22,788 bases of DNA. It comes from Candidatus Omnitrophota bacterium (GTDB taxonomy: Bacteria; Omnitrophota; Gorgyraeia; Aquiviventales; Aquiviventaceae). The translations under genes were made by a program, and so were the position numbers. The notes below the pieces were generated by a model. The model ran no database searches, was not told where the DNA came from, and worked only from the letters and a program-made list of their open reading frames with translations. The stretch lies in contig JACQRE010000052.1 in NCBI GenBank assembly GCA_016206585.1, positions 1 through 22,788 of the forward strand, read 5' to 3'. Below, one piece after another: positions 16,588 to 22,788 of this stretch; position 1 is the first letter of the stretch, and each line of letters starts with the position of its first letter.

Positions 16588-17664
16588 TCACCGGTTCATC
16601 AGGCGCATCAAATCTTCGGGATCGCTGGAGCGCGACAGCGCCGCATCCAGCGTGATCACGCGGTTCGTGTAGAGCTCGAAGAGCGTCTGGTTCATCGTCC
16701 GCATCCCCTCCTTCTGGCCGGTCTGGATGACGGAGTAGATCTGGTGGATTTTCTGCTCGCGGATGAGCGACCGGACCGCGTGGTTGACGATCAGGAACTC
16801 CGTCGCGAGCACCCGGCCCCGGCCGCTCGCCTTCGGGATGAGCTGCTGCGAGACCACCGCCAGGAGCTCCAGCGAGAGCTGGACGCGGACCTGGTTCTGC
16901 TGGTTGGCCGGAAAGACGTCCACGATGCGGTTCACCGTCTGCATCGCGTCGGAGGTGTGCAGGGTGGCGAGGACGAGGTGGCCGGTCTCCGCGACGATGA
17001 GGGCCGTCTCGATCGTCTCCAGGTCCCGCATCTCGCCGATGAGAATAACATCCGGGTCCTGTCGCAGGACGTGCTTGAGCCCCTGGGCGAACGACTGCGT
17101 GTCGCTACCGACCTCCCGCTGATCGAGGATGGACCGCTTGCTCGTGTGGACGTACTCGATGGGGTCCTCAATGGTCACCATGTGGAAGTCCCGGTTCATG
17201 TTCAGCCAGTCGACCATGGCGGCGAGCGACGTGGTCTTGCCCGATCCGGTCGCCCCGGTCACGAGGATCAGCCCTTTGGGCTTGGAACAGAGGTCGGTCA
17301 TGATCTGTCCGGGCAGCCCCAGCTCGGCGAAGTTCAGGATGTGGAAGGGCAGCATGCGGATCGCGGCCCCCACGTAGCCCTGCTGGATGAAGTAGTTGGC
17401 GCGAAAGCGCGCGAGCCCCTCCACGGAGAAGGCGAAGTCCAGCTCCTTCCAGCGCTCGAACCGCTCGATCTTGTCCGGGCTGATCAGGCTGTACGCCAGC
17501 TCCTTCACCTCGTTGCCGGAGAGCGGGGCGTGATCGGTGGCGACGAGCCGCTCGTCGAGCCGCAGGTGCGGCGACAGATTGGCGCTGAGGTGCAGGTCGG
17601 TCGAGCCCTGCTCGACCATCAGCCGCAGCAGGGCCTCCATGGTGGGTTTCGTCGCAACAGCCAT
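16588..17664 (-). CDS. pilT: Twitching motility / pilus retraction ATPase PilT
   Basis: Hexameric motor that depolymerises pili. It has 358 residues, the usual length, with a PAS-like N-terminal domain (about 1-110) and Walker A GATGSGKTT (137-145). The Asp box is VTIEDPIEYVH (163-173), Walker B VILIGEMRD (206-214) and the His box LATLHTSDA. The C-terminal AVRSLIRE corresponds to the AIRNLIRE motif that distinguishes retraction motors. No zinc cysteines, as expected for PilT. GGAGGTG precedes the ATG at 17664. It lies second in the riboswitch-led operon, ahead of the MshEN gene and both extension ATPases, so extension and retraction motors share one control point. Confidence 0.96.
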   Translation of the reverse strand: MAVATKPTMEALLRLMVEQGSTDLHLSANLSPHLRLDERLVATDHAPLSGNEVKELAYSLISPDKIERFERWKELDFAFSVEGLARFRANYFIQQGYVGAAIRMLPFHILNFAELGLPGQIMTDLCSKPKGLILVTGATGSGKTTSLAAMVDWLNMNRDFHMVTIEDPIEYVHTSKRSILDQREVGSDTQSFAQGLKHVLRQDPDVILIGEMRDLETIETALIVAETGHLVLATLHTSDAMQTVNRIVDVFPANQQNQVRVQLSLELLAVVSQQLIPKASGRGRVLATEFLIVNHAVRSLIREQKIHQIYSVIQTGQKEGMRTMNQTLFELYTNRVITLDAALSRSSDPEDLMRLMNR

Positions 17665-17704
17665 CAGCGCACCTCCGCGTCGCGGTGTTCGAATCCCGCA
17701 GGGT

Positions 17705-18001
17705 TCATGAGCCGGATCTCCTGGAGTGGTTGCGCTTCGCGGACCGCGCGTTGTGCATCATCGCGTCCACGATGCGCTGCTCGAACTGTCCCGCCGTGGT
17801 GACCCCCTCTCCGGTGAGGTTCAGCCGCTTGAGGGCGTTGACCATGGCGGCGAGAATCTGGGTTCGGGAGAGCTTGATGCCGGCGGAGAACTGGGCGTCC
17901 TTGCCGATTTGGTCGAGATAGTCGACCTGTTCGCGGTTGAGCGAGGCGATCACCCGGTGGGCGCGGCGGATATGGTTGGTCGGATCGTACATCGGTTGCA
18001 T
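17705..18001 (-). CDS. Small ribbon-helix-helix-like protein at head of the pilT operon
   Basis: 98 residues of no named family. The segment RVIASLNREQVDYLDQI-(11 residues)-LSRTQILAAMVNALKRL (about 14-58) has the strand-helix-turn-helix pattern of ribbon-helix-helix DNA-binding proteins: a short beta strand, a helix, then S/T-R-x-x-I-L-x-x-M. The C-terminal part (about 60-98) is charged and ends in basic residues. I chose ATG at 18001 because the longer frame to 18055 overlaps the terminator stem. No clear Shine-Dalgarno is visible. It is the first gene after the riboswitch, so it may be a regulator of pilus genes or of motors; this is inference. Protein-protein adaptor is an alternative. Confidence 0.6.
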   Translation of the reverse strand: MQPMYDPTNHIRRAHRVIASLNREQVDYLDQIGKDAQFSAGIKLSRTQILAAMVNALKRLNLTGEGVTTAGQFEQRIVDAMMHNARSAKRNHSRRSGS

Positions 18002-18028
18002 CGGCGCGTGTGGTCCCCGTCGCGATCC

Positions 18029-18064
18029 AAAAGAAAACAGACGGCCGGTGAACAAGGCCGTCTG
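18029..18064 (-). terminator. Intrinsic terminator of the riboswitch expression platform
   Basis: Minus-strand CAGACGGCC (18064-18056), 9-nt loop, GGCCGTCTG (18046-18038), then TTTTCTTTT (18037-18029). It starts five nt after the aptamer's P1 stem and 28 nt ahead of the first coding ATG. The aptamer strand CUGCC (18082-18078) can instead pair with GGCAG (18066-18062), invading the stem, which would act as an antiterminator when ligand is absent. Confidence 0.88.
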
Positions 18065-18068
18065 CCTT

Positions 18069-18184
18069 CGTGCCGTTGGCAGCCCCGCTGTCCTTCCGGG
18101 GTCAGACCCCGCAGGGGTCTGACCCCGGTTTGGGACCGGCGGCTTTGCGTCCCACCCTTACGAGTGGTTTGCCTTTTTCACACG
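18069..18184 (-). ncRNA. Cyclic di-GMP-I (GEMM-I) riboswitch
   Basis: Contains the diagnostic strands GGCAAACC (18173-18166) and GGGACGCAAAGCC (18153-18141). They flank a P2 hairpin with a GUAA (GNRA) loop, and the 3' strand AGCGGGGCUGCC follows. P1 is CGUGU/GCACG (18184-18180/18073-18069). Aligned to Vibrio Vc2, ligand-contacting positions G20, A47 and C92 are all kept; G at position 20 points to c-di-GMP rather than cyclic AMP-GMP. The tetraloop receptor CCCAAACC/GGAAGG is also present. P3 is extended by a perfect 15-bp hairpin (18096-18128). It controls the operon from the ribbon-helix-helix-like gene through pilT, both pilB genes and pilC, through the adjoining terminator. Likely OFF with ligand, though the sign is inferred. 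Confidence 0.92.
18096..18128. repeat. Perfect 15-bp REP-like palindrome inside riboswitch P3
   Basis: CCGGGGTCAGACCCC, a 3-nt loop, and its exact complement. GGGGTCAGACCCC-type palindromes are common dispersed repeats in environmental genomes. Here one appears to have been captured in the P3 arm, where extra length is tolerated. Confidence 0.75.
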
Positions 18185-18188
18185 GATC

Positions 18189-18207
18189 GCCTCCCGATCC
18201 GGGAGGC
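18189..18207 (-). other. Hairpin at the 5' end of the riboswitch leader
   Basis: GCCTCCC/GGGAGGC, a 7-bp stem with 5-nt loop, between the predicted transcription start (about 18223) and the aptamer. It probably stabilises the 5' end of the transcript or helps folding; a GGAUC/GAUCC pairing with the aptamer edge is an alternative fold. Confidence 0.5.
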
Positions 18208-18229
18208 TTCGAATTCAGTGATCGGTTGG

Positions 18230-18259
18230 ACTATACCACACAAGGTGAGAAATCATCAA
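18230..18259 (-). promoter_or_regulatory. Extended -10 promoter of the riboswitch-pilT operon
   Basis: Minus-strand TTGATG (18259-18254), 18-bp spacer, TATAGT (18235-18230) preceded by TGG. The start of transcription should lie near 18223, about 39 nt before the aptamer. It lies just after the rodA terminator. Confidence 0.75.
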
Positions 18260-18271
18260 GTCGACTTTCCG

Positions 18272-18308
18272 AAAAAGGCGCTTGGCACAATTGTCACAAC
18301 GCACCTTT
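18272..18308 (-). terminator. Probable terminator of the mre-rodA operon
   Basis: Ten bases after the rodA stop, AAAGGUGC (18308-18301) can pair with GCGCCUUU (one G-U), leading into UUUUU (18276-18272). The loop is large and has weaker internal pairing (ACAAUUGU), so it is less regular than the two leader terminators. Confidence 0.55.
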
Positions 18309-18317
18309 GCACCTCGG

Positions 18318-19394
18318 TCACGACATCCGGCGGACGCTCTGGACCAGGCCGAGCGCGATCCAGAGTGCGACCATCGAGGAGCCCCCGTAGCTGACCAGCG
18401 GCAGCGGCACGCCGACGACCGGCAGCAGCCCCATGACCATCCCCATGTTGACGAATGCCTGGTAGCCGATCCAGCTGAACACCCCGCAGGTCAGGAGCCG
18501 GCCCTGGGGATCCGACGTGCTGAGCGCGATCTGCCCTACCCGCAGCAGAAGGAGGCTGAACAACGCGACCACCGCCAGGCAGCCCACGAAGCCCCACTCC
18601 TCGCCGATCACGGAGAAGATGAAGTCGGAATGGCGCTCGGGCAGGAAGCTGAGCTGGTTCTGTGTGCCCGCGAACCATCCCCGGCCGAACAGCCGCCCCG
18701 AGCCGATCGCGATGGTGGACTGGATGATGGTGTAGCCGGTCCCGAGCGGGTCGGCGTGCGGGTCGATGAACGCCAGGAGCCGGTCGCGCTGGTAGCCTTT
18801 CAGCACATGCCAGGTCAGGGGCAGGATCGCCAGCCCCGAGACGCTCAAGCCGATGAGCGCACGGCGGGAGATTCCCGCCGCCCACACCATCCCGAACCAG
18901 ATCGCCCCGAAGATGGACGCGGAACCCAAATCCGGCTGCAGGAAGATCAGGAGGGCGGGCGGACCCACGAGGAGCAACGACGTCCACAGCACGCGGCCTG
19001 GCAGCGGCGCGGGCTGTCCCGCGAGATACCGGGCCAGCAGCCACACCGCGGTCAGCTTGGCCAGCTCGGAGGGCTGGACGCTGAGCCCGAAAATCGACAG
19101 CCATCGCGTCGCACCCAGCCGCATCGCGCCGGCCACCGGAACCAACAGGAGGGCGAGCAGGCTCGCGCCATACGCGAAGCCGGCCAGATCGGTCCATCGC
19201 CGGTAGTTCGTCCGCGTGACGAGCAGCGAGACGATCACGCCCAGGACGATCCAGAGGGCGTGACGCGGTGCCAGCGTCGGGCTGATGGTCGCCCCCGCGC
19301 TCATCATGGTCAGGGCGCTCAGGGCGGCGAGCGCGGCCGTTGAGCCAAATAGCGTTCGATCCCACCGGTCTGACGAACCCACGGAGAGCCGCAT
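18318..19394 (-). CDS. rodA: Rod-shape determining glycosyltransferase RodA (SEDS family)
   Basis: Peptidoglycan polymerase of the elongasome, a partner of PBP2. 358 residues with about ten membrane helices. Family signatures are FLQPDLGSASIFGAIWFGMVW, YTIIQSTIAIGSG, LSFLPERHSDFIFSVIGEEWGF and the C-terminal PLPLVSYGGSSM. ATG at 19394 (MRLSVGSSDRWD) follows AGGAG closely and lies 7 bp after the mrdA stop. The frame remains open far upstream inside mrdA, which is not RodA sequence. Last gene of the mre operon. Confidence 0.95.
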   Translation of the reverse strand: MRLSVGSSDRWDRTLFGSTAALAALSALTMMSAGATISPTLAPRHALWIVLGVIVSLLVTRTNYRRWTDLAGFAYGASLLALLLVPVAGAMRLGATRWLSIFGLSVQPSELAKLTAVWLLARYLAGQPAPLPGRVLWTSLLLVGPPALLIFLQPDLGSASIFGAIWFGMVWAAGISRRALIGLSVSGLAILPLTWHVLKGYQRDRLLAFIDPHADPLGTGYTIIQSTIAIGSGRLFGRGWFAGTQNQLSFLPERHSDFIFSVIGEEWGFVGCLAVVALFSLLLLRVGQIALSTSDPQGRLLTCGVFSWIGYQAFVNMGMVMGLLPVVGVPLPLVSYGGSSMVALWIALGLVQSVRRMS

Positions 19395-19401
19395 CGCGCT
19401 C

Positions 19402-21096
19402 CTAGAGCGTCTCCGGGGCGGCGATGTATTCGCAAATGGCCTTGGCGATCTCGGCGGGCAGATCGCCGCCCGATCCGCCGTGTTCGGCCACGATGGCCAT
19501 CGCCGCACGAGGATGCTCGACCGGACAGTACCCGACGAACCAGCCGTGCGACTGGTCCGGCACGTGCGTCTGCGCCGTGCCGGTCTTCCCGGCGATGGAG
19601 ACGGCCGGGGTAAACGCCCGGTGGCCGGTTCCCGACGGCTCCTGCACCACCGCCCGCATCCCTTTTCGGATGGCCTCGATCGTCTCGATGGACCAACCCA
19701 CACGACGGCGCCCCGGCGGACGAGACGTCCGGCGGGCACCGACCGAGCGGATCACCCATGGGTGCACGAGCCATCCGCCGTTGGCGAAGGCCCCCGCCAT
19801 CACCGCGCCCTGAAGCGGCGTCATGAGAAACTCCCCCTGCCCGATGGCCAGCAGCGCGACCTCGCCCTCCGTGAGGCGTCGGCTGGGCAGATGCCCTGCC
19901 CGCTCCTCGAGCGGCCAGCCGGTGCGCCGCCCGTAGCCAACCATTTCCATGGCCGTCCGCAGGCGGCTCAGTCCCAGCCGGCGGCCCAGCTGCATGAAGT
20001 ACACGTTGCACGACTGCATCAGCGCCTCGGTCAGATTCATCGGTCCGTGGCCGTCCCGATACCAGCAGTGGATGGCGCGATCGCCGAACGTCAGCGCCCC
20101 GGAACACGGGATCGAGGTCGCGGGCGTCAGGAGGCGCTGCTCCAGCCCGGCGGCGGCCGTCATGAGCTTCGCCGTCGAGCCGGGCGGATAGACCCCCACC
20201 GCGGCCCGGTTCATCAGCGGGGCGTCCGGATCGTTGAGGAGGCGGCGGATGGTCCGAAACTCCAGCTCGGCGAACGCCCCGGGAGGAAACGCCGGCATGC
20301 TGACCATCGCCAGGACCTCGCCAGTCTCCGGATCGAGCACCACGGCGGCCCCCGGCTGCGACCCGAACACCTGCTCGATGAGCGATTCCAGCTGGGCGTC
20401 GATCGTCAGCTCCACCCGCGAGCCTGCCTCCGGCTCGCGCTGGCCGAGGACGCGGACCTGCCGGGCCCGGTTGTTCACCTCCACCATGAGTCCCCCCGGC
20501 CTGCCGCGCAACTCGTGGTCCAGCATCCGCTCGATGCCCAAACGCCCAATCAGCTGCTTTGGGCGAACGCCGTATTGTTTGAGCACCGGGAGCTCTTCCG
20601 CCGTCGGCTCGCTCAGATAGCCGAGGAGGTGCGCGGCCGTGCTGCCCAGCGGGTAGTGCCGGACCGTCTCCGGCTTGACCAACAGCCCCGGCAGCCTCCA
20701 CCGCTCTTCTTCCAACCGGAGTGCGGTTTCCTTGGACACGCGGGAGACGATCGTGGCCGGGATGAAGGCGAGGCTGCGCGCCTTGCGGTACTCGCGCTGG
20801 AGCGCGTCGGGAGAGCGGCCGACCAGGGGGCTGAGGCGCGCGAGCACCGCCGGCAGGTCTTTCAATTCTTGCGGCACGAGGGTGACGCGGAAGATCGTCT
20901 GGTTGTCCGCCAGGATGCGGCCGCGCCGGTCGACGATCAGCCCGCGGGGGGCTTGTTCGGGCACGACGCGCAGACGGTTCTGCTCGGCCAGCTGCCGGTA
21001 GGCGCCGCCGCGAATGATCTGGAGATGCGCCAGGCGCAGGACCAGCAGGCTCATCCCGCACAGCAATAGGACCTGCAGGCGCACGATGCGATCCAT
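19402..21096 (-). CDS. mrdA: Penicillin-binding protein 2 (elongation transpeptidase)
   Basis: Class B PBP that cross-links peptidoglycan during cell elongation, working with RodA. It has 564 residues: one N-terminal membrane helix (about 7-25), a dimerisation/pedestal domain (RGLIVDRRGRILADN at 51-65 is typical) and the transpeptidase domain. The catalytic motifs are S307-T-A-K310 (PPGSTAK), S362-C-N364 and K504-T-G506. It starts 3 bp after the mreD stop with no obvious ribosome-binding site, so coupling is likely. It is somewhat shorter than E. coli PBP2 (633). Confidence 0.95.
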   Translation of the reverse strand: MDRIVRLQVLLLCGMSLLVLRLAHLQIIRGGAYRQLAEQNRLRVVPEQAPRGLIVDRRGRILADNQTIFRVTLVPQELKDLPAVLARLSPLVGRSPDALQREYRKARSLAFIPATIVSRVSKETALRLEEERWRLPGLLVKPETVRHYPLGSTAAHLLGYLSEPTAEELPVLKQYGVRPKQLIGRLGIERMLDHELRGRPGGLMVEVNNRARQVRVLGQREPEAGSRVELTIDAQLESLIEQVFGSQPGAAVVLDPETGEVLAMVSMPAFPPGAFAELEFRTIRRLLNDPDAPLMNRAAVGVYPPGSTAKLMTAAAGLEQRLLTPATSIPCSGALTFGDRAIHCWYRDGHGPMNLTEALMQSCNVYFMQLGRRLGLSRLRTAMEMVGYGRRTGWPLEERAGHLPSRRLTEGEVALLAIGQGEFLMTPLQGAVMAGAFANGGWLVHPWVIRSVGARRTSRPPGRRRVGWSIETIEAIRKGMRAVVQEPSGTGHRAFTPAVSIAGKTGTAQTHVPDQSHGWFVGYCPVEHPRAAMAIVAEHGGSGGDLPAEIAKAICEYIAAPETL

Positions 21097-21099
21097 CGC

Positions 21100-21531
21100 T
21101 CAAGCCGGAGCGTTCCGCCAGCCCTGGAGACAGAGGACCACCAGGGCGGTCATCAGGGCGCGGACGAGCAGCCAGCCCACCCGCTCAAGCGACCAGAGAT
21201 CAGCCAGCCACAGCGCGGCACTGGACATCGCGAGGCTGGCGAGGACGATGAGTGCCGTCCGCAGGCGAGGATCCTCGACATCCCAGTGGCTCATGACCAA
21301 CCGCGTGGCTCCGCCGGCCAACAGCCATCCCACGAACAGCGGGAGGACATCCCGCGCCGCCCACACGAGGGTGAAGGTGGCGGCGAGGATGGAGAGAGTC
21401 AACCACCGGCGGGGGGTCTCCACGATGGCGAGCACGAGACCGGCCATGGTCAGATCAGGCACCCACCACGGCGAAGGGCTGAAACCCGCGAGCAGTTGAT
21501 GCAGGACCAGGCAGCCGATGAAGCGTCCCAT
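21100..21531 (-). CDS. mreD: Rod shape-determining membrane protein MreD
   Basis: A small hydrophobic protein, 143 residues with about five membrane helices, between mreC and mrdA, which is the canonical position of mreD. Sequence identity cannot be judged strongly by eye because MreD is poorly conserved. The N-terminal MGRFIGCLVLHQLLAGFSPSPWWVPDL is compatible. The start is ATG at 21531 overlapping the mreC stop as TGATG, the same coupling as pilM/pilN. An in-frame GTG at 21555 with GGAAG upstream is an alternative. Confidence 0.82.
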   Translation of the reverse strand: MGRFIGCLVLHQLLAGFSPSPWWVPDLTMAGLVLAIVETPRRWLTLSILAATFTLVWAARDVLPLFVGWLLAGGATRLVMSHWDVEDPRLRTALIVLASLAMSSAALWLADLWSLERVGWLLVRALMTALVVLCLQGWRNAPA

Positions 21532-22292
21532 CAGTGGGTGGACGGCGGAAGACACAACACTTCTTCCAGCCGGCTCAAGCGGGCCGCGGGGATGACGGAC
21601 GCGGTGGCGGAACCGGACAGCACGTCCCGCTCGATGTGCTCCACCGTGCCCAGCAACAACCCTTTCGGGAACGGACCCCCGAGCCCGGCCGTCACGATCC
21701 GATCGCCTTCCTGGAGATCGGCGTCCGCCGCGACGTAGGTGAACGCGCAGCGGCCGGACTCCTGTCCCACGAGGAGCCCGGTTTCCCGCGAGCGCTCCAC
21801 GAGTGCGGCGACGCGGCTGTCGGGATCGGTCAGCAGCATGACGAGGCAGGTGGCCGGCTGCACCTCGATCACACGGCCGATCACGCCGGCTTCATCCACG
21901 ATCACGCTGTCGAGGCTCAACCCGTGCCGCGCGCCGCGATTCAGCAGCACGGTGTGCTGGGTCGGCATCGTGGAGCGTCCCATGACGGCGGCCACGAGCC
22001 CTTCGCGAGCTGCGGGCAGATGCAGGAGCGTGTCCGCCTCGCGGTGGTGGCGGGCCAGCTCGCGCGCCTGGGCCAACTCGAGCTGGCACTGCCTGAGCCT
22101 GTCGCGCAGCGAGGCGTTCTCCGCCGCCAGCGACGGCACGCGCGGAAGGGCCACGAGGAGGCGCGCCACGAACTTGATGCCCGTCAAGGGCAGCGTGAGG
22201 ACCGTCGCGAAGGCGGCGCGCACGGGGGGGTGGACGGCCAAGGCGATGGCGACCAGGAGCGAGAGGATGAGGGAGGGACGGACTTCGCGCAC
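21531..22292 (-). CDS. mreC: Rod shape-determining protein MreC
   Basis: Bitopic protein that links MreB filaments to the periplasmic PBP2/RodA machinery. It has 253 residues: an N-terminal membrane helix (about 6-28), a coiled coil (about 55-88) and the beta-rich MreC domain (about 95-250). The latter includes VIGRVIEVQPATCLVMLLTD and VTAGLGGPFPKGLLLGTV, family-typical segments. The start is GTG at 22292; I see no better start or clear Shine-Dalgarno. The 71-bp gap to mreB shows no terminator or promoter. Confidence 0.92.
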   Translation of the reverse strand: MREVRPSLILSLLVAIALAVHPPVRAAFATVLTLPLTGIKFVARLLVALPRVPSLAAENASLRDRLRQCQLELAQARELARHHREADTLLHLPAAREGLVAAVMGRSTMPTQHTVLLNRGARHGLSLDSVIVDEAGVIGRVIEVQPATCLVMLLTDPDSRVAALVERSRETGLLVGQESGRCAFTYVAADADLQEGDRIVTAGLGGPFPKGLLLGTVEHIERDVLSGSATASVIPAARLSRLEEVLCLPPSTH

Positions 22293-22363
22293 GGAATGGC
22301 CGACGTACTGGTTCTGGCTTCCAGTCGGTTACGCGACCCGCAATGAAACGGGAGAAGGCTCTG

Positions 22364-22788
22364 TTAGAATTCTGGGCGCGTGGAGATGGCGATGCGACTG
22401 CGCAGGTAGCGGATGTCTTCCAGCCCCTTGCCGACCCCCATGGCGACGGCGGTCACGGGGTTTTCCGCGATGTGCACCGGCAGTCCCGTCTCCTCCGCCA
22501 GGAGCTTGTCCAGTCCGCGCAGCAGCGAGCCGCCGCCGGCCAGGACGATCCCCCGGTCGATCAGGTCGGCGGAGAGCTCCGGCGGCGTCTTCTCCAGCGT
22601 CAGACGGGCCGCCTCCTCGATCGACCGGATCGGCTCCGAGAGCGCCTCGCGGACCTCCTCCGAAGTGATGGTGACCGTCTTCGGCAGGCCGGTGACCAGG
22701 TCGCGGCCGCGCACCTCCATGGTGAGCTCTTCGTCCAGCGGATACGCCGAGCCGATGCGGATCTTGATCTCCTCGGCGGTCCGCTCCC
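22364..22788 (-). CDS. mreB: Actin-like cell-shape protein MreB (C-terminal part only)
   Basis: Last 141 codons of MreB, the filament that guides lateral wall synthesis. ERTAEEIKIRIGSAYP, the LTLEKTPPELSADLIDRG segment and GIVLAGGGSLLRGLDKLL (adenosine/nucleotide-binding region) are near-diagnostic. The gene begins outside the window. It leads the mreBCD-mrdA-rodA operon. Confidence 0.97.
   Translation of the reverse strand, partial: ERTAEEIKIRIGSAYPLDEELTMEVRGRDLVTGLPKTVTITSEEVREALSEPIRSIEEAARLTLEKTPPELSADLIDRGIVLAGGGSLLRGLDKLLAEETGLPVHIAENPVTAVAMGVGKGLEDIRYLRSRIAISTRPEF

Noticed and set aside
18002..18055. Upstream start of the ribbon-helix-helix-like gene at 18055
   Set aside because: It would place the start codon within the loop of the leader terminator, and the extra residues look like translated hairpin sequence.
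18069..18184. Reading the riboswitch as the cyclic AMP-GMP (GEMM-Ib) type because A precedes GGCAAACC
   Set aside because: Aligned to Vc2 and to the Geobacter aptamer as I recall them, the specificity base (position 20) is the first G of GGC, not the A before it. G20 indicates c-di-GMP.

Overview
This is a GC-rich bacterial window in which every convincing gene lies on the minus strand. It reads as the chromosome of a Gram-negative, rod-shaped, piliated bacterium: it has an outer-membrane secretin, a MreB/RodA elongasome and a single RpoD-type sigma factor. The gene complement and the small stand-alone MshEN protein next to two PilB-like ATPases suggest an uncultivated lineage such as Omnitrophota. 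That assignment comes from memory of such operons and is weak.

Read in transcription order (right to left), the layout is as follows. (1) 22788-18318: the rod-shape operon mreB (3' end)-mreC-mreD-mrdA(PBP2)-rodA, closed by a probable terminator. (2) 18259-11183: an extended -10 promoter, a clear c-di-GMP-I (GEMM-I) riboswitch and an intrinsic terminator. These are followed by a small ribbon-helix-helix-like gene, pilT, a stand-alone MshEN-domain gene, two tandem pilB-type ATPase genes and pilC. (3) 11156-3981: a second extended -10 promoter and a 366-nt leader holding a second, more divergent GEMM-I-like aptamer and terminator. Then come the major pilin gene, two minor prepilin genes, pilM-pilN-pilO-pilP-pilQ and two short paralogous exported coiled-coil proteins. 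(4) 3881-1: a promoter whose -35 lies in a perfect palindrome, then cvpA-dnaG-rpoD (rpoD runs off the window).

Pilus production therefore appears to be controlled by c-di-GMP at two RNA switches and, by inference, at a protein receptor (the free MshEN domain). Both leaders use the same plan: promoter, aptamer with an enlarged P3 arm, then a terminator with a 9-bp stem and 9-nt loop.

The least explained items are two short elements (about 130 and 141 bp) between pilN and pilO and between the two pilB genes. Both begin and end with the same CCCACCACCTG/CAGGTGGTGGG inverted repeats. Both are flanked by a duplicated ATGA, which is the stop/start overlap of the interrupted gene pair. Both can fold into an almost perfect four-way junction although their interiors are unrelated, and both keep a chain of small reading frames that ends exactly on the ATGA of the downstream gene. 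They look like a family of mobile, cloverleaf-shaped elements adapted to insert at translationally coupled gene junctions.
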